Shown in pieces: positions 52,786-61,489 of a DNA stretch of 64,000 nucleotides. The notes beneath the pieces were generated by a model. The model saw only the letters and a list, made by a program, of their open reading frames with translations, was not told where the DNA came from and searched no databases. The translations under genes were made by a program, and so were the position numbers. The DNA is from Haloferax mediterranei ATCC 33500. Its GTDB lineage: Archaea; Halobacteriota; Halobacteria; Halobacteriales; Haloferacaceae. The stretch's first letter is position 1. Each line of letters begins with the position of its first letter. Location of the stretch: positions 62,001-126,000 of the forward strand of contig NC_017943.1 in NCBI RefSeq assembly GCF_000306765.2, given 5' to 3'.

Positions 52786-53117
52786 GGGTGCTCACTCCAT
52801 GTCTTGGCTCGGCACCAGTCGCTTCGGTCAGGTGTATCCTGTCGAATACCCGAGCCGAGTACCAGCGGGCTGATGTTTGACATGCTTTAGCTCGTTCGAA
52901 AATCGAACCCGACTCCAGTAACATCTCGACCATAGGGTGTGGGGTTATTATAAGCAAAATCGAGTGCTTTCTTGACTTGTTTTAGTACTGCTCCTCCAAC
53001 CCGGTCTTATTGGATCGGTGTCTGACTCGCGTAGACCGGATTTCGTCAGGCACCGGTCATCTTTAGGAATCGGTCTCGGAGCATTGAGTCTATACTTCTC
53101 CCCGCGAATATTGTTGT
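52786..53117. promoter_or_regulatory. nar operon promoter region with GTTCG-N5-CGAAC operator
   Basis: GTTCG-AAAAT-CGAAC lies at 52894-52908, 109 bases upstream of the first nar ATG. It is the same inverted repeat as at 37392-37406 before the nos operon. At a matching spacing (about 50 bases) the minus strand reads GGTATT (52846-52851), a possible TATA box. The plus-strand half of the gap is the promoter of the TetR gene. The known Haloferax denitrification regulator NarO is the obvious candidate to bind; it is not encoded in this window. Confidence 0.65.
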
Positions 53118-53744
53118 ATGAAATACACCGACGCAGATCAAGGACCATCGGACACCGCGGAAGAAATCATGGAGGCGACATTACGAGCCCTCCGGAAGCA
53201 CGGGTATGCGAACCTCACGATGCAAGCAATCGCTGACGAGTTCGATAAAACAAAAGCTGTCTTACACTACCACTACGATACGAAAGACGAACTCCTCGTC
53301 GCATTTCTTGACTATCTTCTCGACCGGTTTATCCGACGCTTAGATTTCGAGACGATTGACGACCCGGATGCCCGGTTGAGTGCACTCGTAGACCGGCTAC
53401 TACTAGAATTTGACGACGATACCTCAGATGAGACGGCTCCCGGATTTCCTGCAGCGCTTCTCGAAGTTCGTGCACACGCTCCTCACAACGATTCGTATCG
53501 AGAACAACTCACGCTGAACTACGAACTGTTGAAGGACATGTTGACCACCATCATCGACGATGGAATCGAACAAGGGGTTTTCAATCCAGTCGATTCGGAG
53601 CAGACGGCGACACTAATTCTGGCTGCGATTATGGGTGGCCGTGATTACTACAGTACGACCAACCGGGAGTGTGTCGGTGAAGAGGTTCGAGACGCCCTCC
53701 AGGACCAGTTTCTGAGCGAGTTGCGTACCTCCGACAGAACGTAA
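53118..53744 (+). CDS. TetR family transcriptional regulator
   Basis: A 208-residue repressor. The N-terminal helix-turn-helix is at residues about 33-52 (LTMQAIADEFDKTKAVLHYH) followed by YDTKDELLVAFLDYLLDRF, the standard TetR layout. The C-terminal ligand-binding domain has no obvious ligand motif. The MFS exporter gene begins 195 bases downstream on the same strand with a 20-bp palindrome in its promoter. The regulator most likely represses that exporter and responds to its substrate. Confidence 0.92.
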   Translation: MKYTDADQGPSDTAEEIMEATLRALRKHGYANLTMQAIADEFDKTKAVLHYHYDTKDELLVAFLDYLLDRFIRRLDFETIDDPDARLSALVDRLLLEFDDDTSDETAPGFPAALLEVRAHAPHNDSYREQLTLNYELLKDMLTTIIDDGIEQGVFNPVDSEQTATLILAAIMGGRDYYSTTNRECVGEEVRDALQDQFLSELRTSDRT

Positions 53745-53788
53745 CTTCGTCGGCTTTCGAGTGTCGGTCCAGAAATTTTATTAGCTAT

Positions 53789-53808
53789 CTAACTAACTGG
53801 TTAGTTAG
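53789..53808. promoter_or_regulatory. TetR-type operator in the MFS promoter
   Basis: CTAACTAAC-TG-GTTAGTTAG is a perfect 9-bp inverted repeat with a 2-base spacer. It starts 7 bases after a TATA-like AATTTTATT (about 53774-53782), so it covers the expected transcription start. This is a textbook position for a repressor and fits the adjacent TetR gene. Confidence 0.8.
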
Positions 53809-53814
53809 CATAGC

Positions 53815-53931
53815 ATGATTCGGATATCTGAGACAAGACGCTATTCGTTTAATCAGAAGAAGTCACGGAGCAAGCTACGCACCCGCCTGAAACAGTCCCC
53901 CATTGGTGATACATGGTCAGGAGGGCTCTGA
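53815..53931 (+). CDS. Possible 38-residue leader peptide ahead of the MFS gene
   Basis: A short open frame (MIRISETRRYSFNQKKS...) begins 6 bases after the operator, about where transcription should start. It is strongly basic, unlike most haloarchaeal proteins, and ends 7 bases before the MFS ATG. It may be a leaderless upstream ORF or simply an untranslated leader. Evidence is only position and openness. Confidence 0.25.
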   Translation: MIRISETRRYSFNQKKSRSKLRTRLKQSPIGDTWSGGL

Positions 53932-53938
53932 TTTCACC

Positions 53939-55246
53939 ATGTTTGGGATAGACCGTCGCCTTTTCGCGTTGGCACTCGCTCGGATGGTCGATGCATTTTG
54001 CAACTCGTTTCTTATCGTCGTCCTCCCGTTGTACATCGCCAAGGGTGGCGTCACTGGCAGTGCGTTTGGGCTCACTGAATCACTCGTCACGGGACTTATC
54101 CTCTCTGTCTTTGGATTCCTAAATAGTACTATTCAGCCAATCACCGGGAGACTTTCTGACACGACTGGCAAGCGAAAGCCGTTCATCCTCGTCGGTCTTG
54201 CGGTCTTAGCCGTTGCTAACTTCGCATATTCGTGGGCGGAGAGTTATCCCTCGCTTCTCGCTATCAGAGCATTGCAGGGTATCGGTGTCGCTTTCACGGT
54301 TACAGCGACGGTGGCACTCGTAAACGAACTCGCGACAGCAGAAACTCGCGGTGGAGATATGGGTGTTTTCAACGTGTTCCGCCTCATTGGATACGGATTA
54401 GGGCCTCTTATTGCGGGAGCAGTCGTAAGCAATGAGTCCTACGCAGTGCCCCTCGTCGGAGTTACTCTCTCTGGATTCGACGCTGCTTTCTTTATCCCAG
54501 CGTTGGGCGCAATCGTAAGCGCGTTTATCGTGTCCGTGTTCGTTTCTGATCCGGAGACAATTTCGCCGAGTAGCGACTCGGGATTTGCGTTGTCCGTGTT
54601 TGCTGACGATGACTCCCTGCTCGATCCTCTCTTCACACTTGGCCTTGCTTCGCTGTTTGTTGCGACGGGTATGGCGCTCTTTTCGACGATCCAACCGGTT
54701 ATCAACGACCATCTCAGTCAAAATGCCGCCTTGTTTGGTGTCGAGTTCGCTGCGTTCACTGTGGCGGAGTTGATTACGCAAATTCCCGTGGGGAGGGCGA
54801 GCGACCGGTACGGGCGTCGCCCGTTCATTATCGGCGGATTCCTCTTGTTCGCCCCCGTGACGTTCCTTCAAGGATTCGTCACTGCACCGTGGCAGATGAT
54901 CGCCGCGCGGTTCGCTCAAGGAGCGGCAGCAGCGATGGTATTCGCACCCGCATTGGCACTCGCTGGTGACTTGGCGGCGAAAGGAGAATCCGGAACTAAA
55001 CTATCTATCCTGACGATGAGTTTCGGGCTCGGAACTGCTATCGGGCCGCTCGCATCTGGGTTCTTGATTCGCTATGGTTACGCCGTTCCGTTCGCGTTCG
55101 GCGGAATTGTCTCCGCTCTCGGTGCCGTCCTCGTCTATACGCAGGTCGAAGAGACTCGAACTGGTGCGCCGCGGGAACTCGACCATCTCCTCACCCGCTT
55201 CGAAGAATTATTCTCGACCACGCTGGGTGGGAGTTCGGATGAGTAG
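53939..55246 (+). CDS. MFS transporter, probable drug/metabolite exporter
   Basis: A 435-residue protein with 12 membrane helices. The loop GRLSDTTGKRKPFILVGL matches the conserved G-x-x-x-D-x-x-G-R-K/R motif of MFS exporters, and the second half repeats it as GRASDRYGRRPFIIGGF. I chose the ATG at 53939 (MFGIDRRLFALALARM); a TTG 12 codons upstream is open but less likely. A GGAGGG stretch lies 13 bases before this ATG. It is controlled by the adjacent TetR operator. Export of a toxic small molecule is likely; a link to the nearby lanthipeptides is not shown. Confidence 0.88.
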   Translation: MFGIDRRLFALALARMVDAFCNSFLIVVLPLYIAKGGVTGSAFGLTESLVTGLILSVFGFLNSTIQPITGRLSDTTGKRKPFILVGLAVLAVANFAYSWAESYPSLLAIRALQGIGVAFTVTATVALVNELATAETRGGDMGVFNVFRLIGYGLGPLIAGAVVSNESYAVPLVGVTLSGFDAAFFIPALGAIVSAFIVSVFVSDPETISPSSDSGFALSVFADDDSLLDPLFTLGLASLFVATGMALFSTIQPVINDHLSQNAALFGVEFAAFTVAELITQIPVGRASDRYGRRPFIIGGFLLFAPVTFLQGFVTAPWQMIAARFAQGAAAAMVFAPALALAGDLAAKGESGTKLSILTMSFGLGTAIGPLASGFLIRYGYAVPFAFGGIVSALGAVLVYTQVEETRTGAPRELDHLLTRFEELFSTTLGGSSDE

Positions 55247-55323
55247 CTCCTCTGTCACCGCGAGTCCCCCGTGCTTGCAGTCTCGTCCATCGCATTCGAC
55301 CGGCGCTGGCCTCCAGTGACATT

Positions 55324-55980
55324 ATGGTACAGCTCTGGAACTTTCCCCGCCTTTCGGCGTCCCGTCAGCGCCGACTCGCGCGAGCGATGCAGGTATCCTT
55401 AATCGGTATCCTACTCGTTGGGCTTTACGACGGTGATTCGAGCATCATCGTTAATACGGTAGTTGCACTGTGCGTGACGCATCTTCCCGCCGTTCTCGAA
55501 CGAGAGTACGACGTCAGCCTCGATGCTCGGTTGTCCCTCTGGATTACGTCCGCCGTGTTTCTCCACGCGTTTGGAATGGTGGGGGTTCCATGGACGCCGC
55601 TGAATCCGTACCAGTCAGTGTGGTGGTGGGACCACCTTACCCACAGCTTGTCCGCTTCAGTCGTCGCCGCTGTCGGCTACTCCACCGCGCGGATAGTAGA
55701 TTCGCACGGTGGGGCAATCGAGCTTCCACCCCGGTTTATGTTCGTATATATCGTGTTGTTCGTGTTAGCATTCGGAGTTCTGTGGGAGGTTCTCGAATTC
55801 GCCGTGAGCCGCCTCGCCTTCCTACACGGGGGTGAGCCCGTGTTAGTTCAGTACGGACTCGAAGACACGTTGCTTGACCTCGTGTTTGATATGGTCGGCG
55901 GTGTTGCTGTTGCGACCCGTGGAACCGAACTCCTTGACGACGTTATTCAGGCCGAATTTCCGACACCATCCAATTCGTGA
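55324..55980 (+). CDS. Multi-pass membrane protein, YjdF/DUF2238-like
   Basis: A 218-residue protein with five to six helices. WWWDHLTHSLSASVVAAVGY and FGVLWEVLEFAVSRL followed by EDTLLDLVFDMVGGVAV are the conserved Asp-His/Glu-rich motifs of the YjdF (DUF2238) membrane family. The family's function is unknown; the acidic and histidine residues inside helices suggest metal or lipid handling. It lies between the MFS gene and lanM on the same strand, so an immunity role is conceivable but not supported by sequence. Confidence 0.75.
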   Translation: MVQLWNFPRLSASRQRRLARAMQVSLIGILLVGLYDGDSSIIVNTVVALCVTHLPAVLEREYDVSLDARLSLWITSAVFLHAFGMVGVPWTPLNPYQSVWWWDHLTHSLSASVVAAVGYSTARIVDSHGGAIELPPRFMFVYIVLFVLAFGVLWEVLEFAVSRLAFLHGGEPVLVQYGLEDTLLDLVFDMVGGVAVATRGTELLDDVIQAEFPTPSNS

Positions 55981-56066
55981 TGACACCGACGACCTCTGAC
56001 TGCTCCTCCCCGTCTCTTCAGGACAATAATTCATAAACCAATCATACATACTACATTATATTCAGA

Positions 56067-59000
56067 ATGAACCGCGTCTACACGATGGGGACTGTACTCA
56101 CGGAATCGGAGCGGCACGAGATTGCTGGGCGTGCACGAACACTCGCAGAGCGTCTCGATGGCCCGGCCAACAGCGCCGGTTCGCCGCCGCCAATCGATCC
56201 TACGGAGATTTTCGACGAATGGAAGCATCTATTCCCGGATGACGAGTCGTTCCGTGCCCGACTCGCACACGATGGCTTTACGGAAACGGCTGTCCGCGAA
56301 CAAATCGCAGCGACCCACTGGCCTGAAACTGAGCCACTTCCAGACTGGGTTGATACGTTGTCGGATTTAGTCCAACACGTCGGCACGTGTACTAAAATAA
56401 CCCGAAAATCCGTCTCGACACCTGACCAGACCCCCTTCGGAGAACTACTCACCGCGATTGCCAGTTTCGCCTGCGACCAACTATCCCAAACGGTCGTTTC
56501 GATGGCGGCGGTTTCGTCGATGGAGAGACAACTCGTGGATCGACTTCGGTCGCTTTGTGTCCGGGTGTTGTACGTCGAATTCAAAAGCTTCGTCGAGGTT
56601 CACGACCCAGAACTGGCGGCGACAAATCCTGCTGCAGTCTCTGAGCCATCTACGGAGTACTACGAACAGTTTATCGAGGCGATGCTCGGACAGGGATTCA
56701 AAAATCTATGTCTGGAGTACCCGGTACTTGCGCGACAGCTGACGACCCTTCTCGATAACTGGCAGAGCGCTGTCGAAGAGTTGTGCCGACGATTGCAGAC
56801 TGACCGTGAAGCCCTGCGGCAGCGGTTCGGCATTGAGGGGTCAGTGACTGACCTTAATCCGCTTACTACGGATACCCACGCTGGTGGTCGAGTTCCGGTA
56901 CAAGTTTCATTCGAGGACGGGTCGGTTGTCTACAAACCACGGCCTCTCGATGGTGAAGTCACATTTTACACCATTCTCAATCGGTTGGACGAGTATCTCC
57001 CGACGCCAAGATTCGAGACGCCGTCGTTGCTTCCACGCGACGGGTACGGGTGGATGGAGCTCGTCGAATACCGCGACCTCCCTGACGAATCTGCGGCCGA
57101 CCGCTACTACGAACGTGCCGGGTCGCTTTTGTGTCTCGCCTACGTGCTCAACTTCACCGACTGTCACTACGAGAACCTACTCGTCGACGGGGCGACGCCC
57201 ACGGTCGTCGACGGCGAGACAATCTTCCACCCCCACGTAGAGTCGGATGCGAAGCCGTTCGAAACTGAAGCGAGCGCAGCGGTTGATCGGTCCGTCCTCC
57301 TGTCCGTGATGTTGCCGTTCTCCGTCGGCGATCCCCGAGAAGCACACGGCAGGCGATTCGCGGATAAGGTCGCCGGGTTGGGAAGCGATAGCGAGGAGAC
57401 GGCACTCCCGAACCAGTCTCGCCCGACTATCGAGGCGGTCAACACGGACGTTATGGCGGTCGACATGGAAGCCGTGACAGTCGATCCATACACCAACACA
57501 CCGTCCGTCAGCGGCGTAGACCATCCGCCGAGTGACCACGTGGACGCGCTGGTCGGTGGGTTCGAGGAGGCGTACGAAACCATCCACGAACTGCACGAGA
57601 CCGGGAGGTTCCTCAACGACGTCGCAGACCCAGAACTGGTCGCCGGGGGTAACACTCGACTGCTGTATCGGTCCACCGGTCGATACGCTTCGATCCTTCG
57701 GTCGGCCGCTGCTCGAAACTCGCTCCGAGACGGTGCTCGACTCACCGTCGAGTACGAGCGACTTGCGGTGCCGTTTTTCGACGGGACCGTGGAGACGGAC
57801 AGACTCTGGTCGCTGTACGACTCCGAACGACGTGCGCTCCGAGATCTCGATATCCCACGATTTGCGTCGCGTACCGATCAGCGAGCGCTATTCTACCGCG
57901 ACGAACAATTGGATGTCGTCGCCGACAAAACGGGATATGAGTTCGTTCGGCAACGACTCGATGGGATGAGTGAGACTGATCGCCGTCGCCAGACGTGGTT
58001 GATTCGGCAGGCACTGGGGGAATCAATGACGGCGGGATGTACCCCCCCGGAGCTGACTGAACAATCGGAACAGAAGCTTCGGCGGCGAGCCTCGACAGGT
58101 CGCTACGAGCAGGCGGCGGTCGATCTGTTCGACAGCGCGGTCGACGCACGCGTCGAAGCGGGCGGCGGTCCGGGTTGGGTGTCTATCGTCCCCGAATCGG
58201 GGATCAACCTCTATCCGGCCGACAACTCCCTGTTTTGGGGAACCGGCGGCATTGCGCTGACCGCGGCGGCCCTGTACGATGCGACCGGCCGAGTGCACTA
58301 CCTGGAACTGGCCGACGAGGTTCTCTCCTCGGTTGTCGACGGCATCGCTAGCGGATCGATTCCCGCCGAGCACGGCGGGTTTCAGGGAATCGGCTCGGTC
58401 GTCTACGTCCTTTCGGTGGTTGCTGACCTCCTTGGTGACGACAGCTACCGGGAGGCTGCGCTGGCGGCGACTCGAACACTCTCCGCGGACGATATCACCG
58501 ACGCCGATTCCCTCGATGTTGTAGCAGGCGTCGCGGGGACACTCCACGGTTTGCTTGCGTACCACGAACGATACGGTAACGATAGCGTCCTCGAACTGGC
58601 GGTCGACTGCGGCGACCGACTCCTCAACGCTCGGACCCACGTTGCTGGCCACTTCGTCTGGGAAACGACTGAGAGGAGCGTACCACTCACCGGGTTTGCA
58701 CACGGTTCCAGCGGAATAGCGTACGCGCTTGCGCGCTTGGCGGCCTCGACTGGTGACCCAAGGTATGCCGACGCAGCCCGAGAGGCAATCGATTTCGAGT
58801 CGGCGTTGTACTCCCCGTCCCGCACCAACTGGCCGCGCTCAGCGACTGCAGACTCCTATCAGGACCGCTGGTGTCACGGACGGACTGGAATTGCGCTCGG
58901 TCGAATCGGAATCGGGACGCAACTCGGCAACGACGCACTCATCTCCGAGGCAGGGGATGCGCTGACTAAAACCGGAACAGCCGAACCGCTGCACCTTGAC

Positions 59001-59258
59001 AATCTCTGTTGTGGGAACTTCGGTCGCGTTGAAGCCCTCCTCGTGGGCTCGCGCCGAGCTGGCTGTGATGGGACACTCGCGGACGAACTCGCATCGAGGT
59101 GTCTCGCTCGCCGAGAGCGCGACGGAATCTTATCTCTACCCGGTCACACCCGCGAGTTCGTGAACCCGACGTTTTTCGACGGTGTTTGCGGCCCCGCCTA
59201 CACGCTGCTTCGTCTCGAAGCTCCCGACACGTTGCCTTCCGTTCTCTTGCTTGAGTAG
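56067..59258 (+). CDS. lanM: Class II lanthipeptide synthetase LanM (system 1), complete
   Basis: A 1063-residue bifunctional enzyme. The N-terminal dehydratase (DUF4135) has THAGGRVPV, VVYKPRPLDGE, FTDCHYENLLV and VVDGETIFHPH, the LanM phosphorylation and elimination motifs. The C-terminal LanC-like cyclase has GFAHGSSGIAYA (about residue 875), WCHGRTG (about 935) and LCCGNFGR (about 980). The last is the CCG variant, giving three cysteine zinc ligands, as in the ProcM-like group. Start at 56067, or the ATG at 56085, which fits a TATA-like ACATTATATTC. A precursor gene lies 122 bases downstream. Confidence 0.95.
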   Translation: MNRVYTMGTVLTESERHEIAGRARTLAERLDGPANSAGSPPPIDPTEIFDEWKHLFPDDESFRARLAHDGFTETAVREQIAATHWPETEPLPDWVDTLSDLVQHVGTCTKITRKSVSTPDQTPFGELLTAIASFACDQLSQTVVSMAAVSSMERQLVDRLRSLCVRVLYVEFKSFVEVHDPELAATNPAAVSEPSTEYYEQFIEAMLGQGFKNLCLEYPVLARQLTTLLDNWQSAVEELCRRLQTDREALRQRFGIEGSVTDLNPLTTDTHAGGRVPVQVSFEDGSVVYKPRPLDGEVTFYTILNRLDEYLPTPRFETPSLLPRDGYGWMELVEYRDLPDESAADRYYERAGSLLCLAYVLNFTDCHYENLLVDGATPTVVDGETIFHPHVESDAKPFETEASAAVDRSVLLSVMLPFSVGDPREAHGRRFADKVAGLGSDSEETALPNQSRPTIEAVNTDVMAVDMEAVTVDPYTNTPSVSGVDHPPSDHVDALVGGFEEAYETIHELHETGRFLNDVADPELVAGGNTRLLYRSTGRYASILRSAAARNSLRDGARLTVEYERLAVPFFDGTVETDRLWSLYDSERRALRDLDIPRFASRTDQRALFYRDEQLDVVADKTGYEFVRQRLDGMSETDRRRQTWLIRQALGESMTAGCTPPELTEQSEQKLRRRASTGRYEQAAVDLFDSAVDARVEAGGGPGWVSIVPESGINLYPADNSLFWGTGGIALTAAALYDATGRVHYLELADEVLSSVVDGIASGSIPAEHGGFQGIGSVVYVLSVVADLLGDDSYREAALAATRTLSADDITDADSLDVVAGVAGTLHGLLAYHERYGNDSVLELAVDCGDRLLNARTHVAGHFVWETTERSVPLTGFAHGSSGIAYALARLAASTGDPRYADAAREAIDFESALYSPSRTNWPRSATADSYQDRWCHGRTGIALGRIGIGTQLGNDALISEAGDALTKTGTAEPLHLDNLCCGNFGRVEALLVGSRRAGCDGTLADELASRCLARRERDGILSLPGHTREFVNPTFFDGVCGPAYTLLRLEAPDTLPSVLLLE

Positions 59259-59380
59259 TTGAGTACCGCCCGCTGGTCGGGAATTCCAGTCAATAACATT
59301 CATTCGAAGTTAGCAAAAATATAACGAATTACAAAACATATAAAGATTTAACATGTATGTTGTCGAGAATTACTTTTGCA
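59259..59380 (+). promoter_or_regulatory. Promoter region of the system 1 precursor gene
   Basis: An AT-rich stretch (about 59290-59355) follows the lanM stop, with CATATAAAG at about 59336-59345 as a TATA box. Transcription should start near 59365, giving a leader of about 15 bases. The precursor can therefore be made separately from lanM, and in larger amounts. Confidence 0.55.
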
Positions 59381-59527
59381 ATGTCAGTTGCACTTGATAA
59401 CAAGGCTGGTAGCAAAGAGCAGTACGACAACGAATTCATGCAGACTGTCGACGACGTGTCCGAAGTCACGGCGGACCACCGCGACGGATGTGGGTTCACC
59501 TGCAGTCCCTTCTCGAGCTGGGGCTAA
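59381..59527 (+). CDS. Lanthipeptide precursor (system 1), 48 residues
   Basis: The peptide has an acidic leader (MSVALDNKAGSKEQYDNEF then MQTVDDVSEVTADHR) and a core-like C-terminus DGCGFTCSPFSSWG with Cys37 and Cys41. Dehydratable residues are Thr40, Ser42, Ser45 and Ser46. Its length, acidic leader, Cys/Ser/Thr-rich tail and place just after lanM fit a class II lanthipeptide precursor. Two cysteines allow up to two rings. No Gly-Gly or Gly-Ala cleavage site is evident, so the leader-processing point is open. It is below usual gene-calling length. Confidence 0.85.
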   Translation: MSVALDNKAGSKEQYDNEFMQTVDDVSEVTADHRDGCGFTCSPFSSWG

Positions 59528-59887
59528 GTGGAATTACGGATCGACTCCTCTCTGTTTTTTGACGTAGTTCGGTTATTCATCCGTCACAACCGCCGTAATC
59601 GAGTGTACTCTCATTCCTTGTCACGGCTGAATTCGAGACCAGTAATGAAGTCGCCAGATGAGTCTACGGAGACCGTCACCTACCACACTTTGTATGCGAC
59701 GTTCGAGCCTATCCCTAACGCCTTCTCTCCCATAAACTGAGAATTCGACGTTAGTTTATACATCTATGACACCGATATTCAGCCGAAAAGAGACCATGAC
59801 TAAACAAATACAGTCTAACACTGGGATTCAGCGTTCGAATGTAGTGCACGCACAGATTACGTCCATATCGAACAGGAGGACGAGCTT
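59528..59887. other. Intergenic region between precursor 1 and the oleate hydratase gene
   Basis: No clear gene. TTTATA at 59755-59760 could be a TATA box. A 41-codon open frame (59765-59890) starts MTPIFSRKETMTKQ and ends overlapping the next start, but has no recognisable features; it may be a leader. AGGAGG at 59874-59879, 8 bases before the ATG at 59888, is an exceptionally good Shine-Dalgarno site for a haloarchaeon, implying a leadered mRNA. Confidence 0.45.
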
Positions 59888-61489
59888 ATGAGTGATTCCG
59901 ACACACAGAAGGCGGCTGTTGCGGAGCGGGAGGCCTACTTCGTCGGGGGCGGTATCGCTTCTCTCGCCGGGGCCGCGTTTCTGGTTCGCGATGCCGGAAT
60001 GCCCGGTGAGAACGTTCATATCCTCGAAAAACGGGAGGTGTTCGGCGGTGCACTCGACGGTCGGGGCGTCCCCGAGGAGGGCTACATCCTTCCTGGTGGC
60101 CGCATGTTTAACTTCCCGACTTACGAGTGTACGTGGAACCTCCTCGACTCGATTCCATCGCTTGAGGACCCTGACACCAGCATCAAGGCCGAGATGGACG
60201 AGTTCAACGAACGGCACGACACGTACGCCGAGGCGCGACTCGTGGGTTCGGACCAGGAGATACTCGATGTCTCCTCCTACGGCTTCGAGACCGAACACCG
60301 TCTTTCGATGATTCGCCTCTTGCTTACGCCCGAGGCGAAACTCGGCGACACTCGAATCGAAGAATGGTTCTCCGAATCGTTCTTCGATACGACCTTCTGG
60401 TACCTGTGGGCGACGACGTTCGCCTTCCAGCCGTGGCACAGCGTCGCGGAGATGCGCCGCTATATGCAGCGCTTCACGCAGGAATTCCCTCGCCTGCACA
60501 CGCTCAGCGGCGTCGCGCGTACGAAATACAATCAGTACGACTCCATCGTCCGCCCGCTTCGTCGGTGGCTCGATGACCGTGACGTCGACTTCCGTACCAA
60601 CCACACCGTGACCGATCTCGATGTTGTCCCGGGGCGCTCGGGGAAGACCGTCGAGGCAATTCGCTACAAGGGTGCTGACAGCACGGCGAAAGAGATTACC
60701 GTCGACCCAGCGGACTTCGTCTTCGTCACAAACGGCTCGATGACCGACGGTCTGAGTCTTGGGTCGATGACGGAGGCTCCCGACCTCAAGTCCAGCGGGA
60801 CGTCCTTCGAGTTGTGGAAATCACTCGCCGAGGACCACCCCGAACTCGGGACACCCGAGGCGTTCGCCGACCATATCCCCGAATCGAAGTGGGAGTCGTT
60901 CACGCTCACGCTCCGCGAACCCGACTTCCTCGAACACATCGTCGAAGTCACTCGCGAAGAGCCCGGTAACGCCCTCGTGACGTTTACTGAGTCGAACTGG
61001 CTCATGTCCATCGTCACTGCTGCCCAGCCTCACTTCGCAAACCAGCCGGACGACGTGAAAGTCGTCTGGGGATACGGACTCTTCCCCGAGGAGAAAGGGA
61101 ACTACGTCGAGAAGAAGATGGAAGACTGCACGGGTGAGGAACTCCTCGAAGAACTCTGCTACCACCTCGATTACACCGAACACTTCGATGAACTCCGTGA
61201 AACTTCGACCTGTGTCCCCTGCATGATGCCGTTTATCACCAGTCAGTTCATGCCGCGGGTACCCGGCGACCGCCCGGACGTCATCCCTGCGGGGTCGAAC
61301 AATCTCGCATTCATCGGCCAGTTCGCCGAAGTGCCCGATGATGTCGTGTTTACTGTCGAGTATTCGGTTCGCTCGGCGATGGTCGCCGTCTACGAGTTCC
61401 TCGACGTTGAAAAAGAGGTGCCCCCGATAAGCACGCATCAGTACGAACCCGATGTGCTACTGGACACTGCGAAGGCTGCATTCCGGTGA
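59888..61489 (+). CDS. Oleate hydratase family flavoprotein
   Basis: A 533-residue FAD protein of the oleate hydratase (formerly myosin-cross-reactive antigen) family. YFVGGGIASLAGAAFLVRD (about residues 18-35) is the dinucleotide-binding motif; WYLWATTFAFQPWHSVAEMRRY and CVPCMMPFITSQFMPR are strongly typical of the family. Members add water to cis double bonds of free fatty acids. Haloarchaeal membranes are isoprenoid, so the substrate is unclear: exogenous fatty acids for detoxification, or another unsaturated lipid. It lies between two lanthipeptide systems with its own strong ribosome site. Confidence 0.9.
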   Translation: MSDSDTQKAAVAEREAYFVGGGIASLAGAAFLVRDAGMPGENVHILEKREVFGGALDGRGVPEEGYILPGGRMFNFPTYECTWNLLDSIPSLEDPDTSIKAEMDEFNERHDTYAEARLVGSDQEILDVSSYGFETEHRLSMIRLLLTPEAKLGDTRIEEWFSESFFDTTFWYLWATTFAFQPWHSVAEMRRYMQRFTQEFPRLHTLSGVARTKYNQYDSIVRPLRRWLDDRDVDFRTNHTVTDLDVVPGRSGKTVEAIRYKGADSTAKEITVDPADFVFVTNGSMTDGLSLGSMTEAPDLKSSGTSFELWKSLAEDHPELGTPEAFADHIPESKWESFTLTLREPDFLEHIVEVTREEPGNALVTFTESNWLMSIVTAAQPHFANQPDDVKVVWGYGLFPEEKGNYVEKKMEDCTGEELLEELCYHLDYTEHFDELRETSTCVPCMMPFITSQFMPRVPGDRPDVIPAGSNNLAFIGQFAEVPDDVVFTVEYSVRSAMVAVYEFLDVEKEVPPISTHQYEPDVLLDTAKAAFR

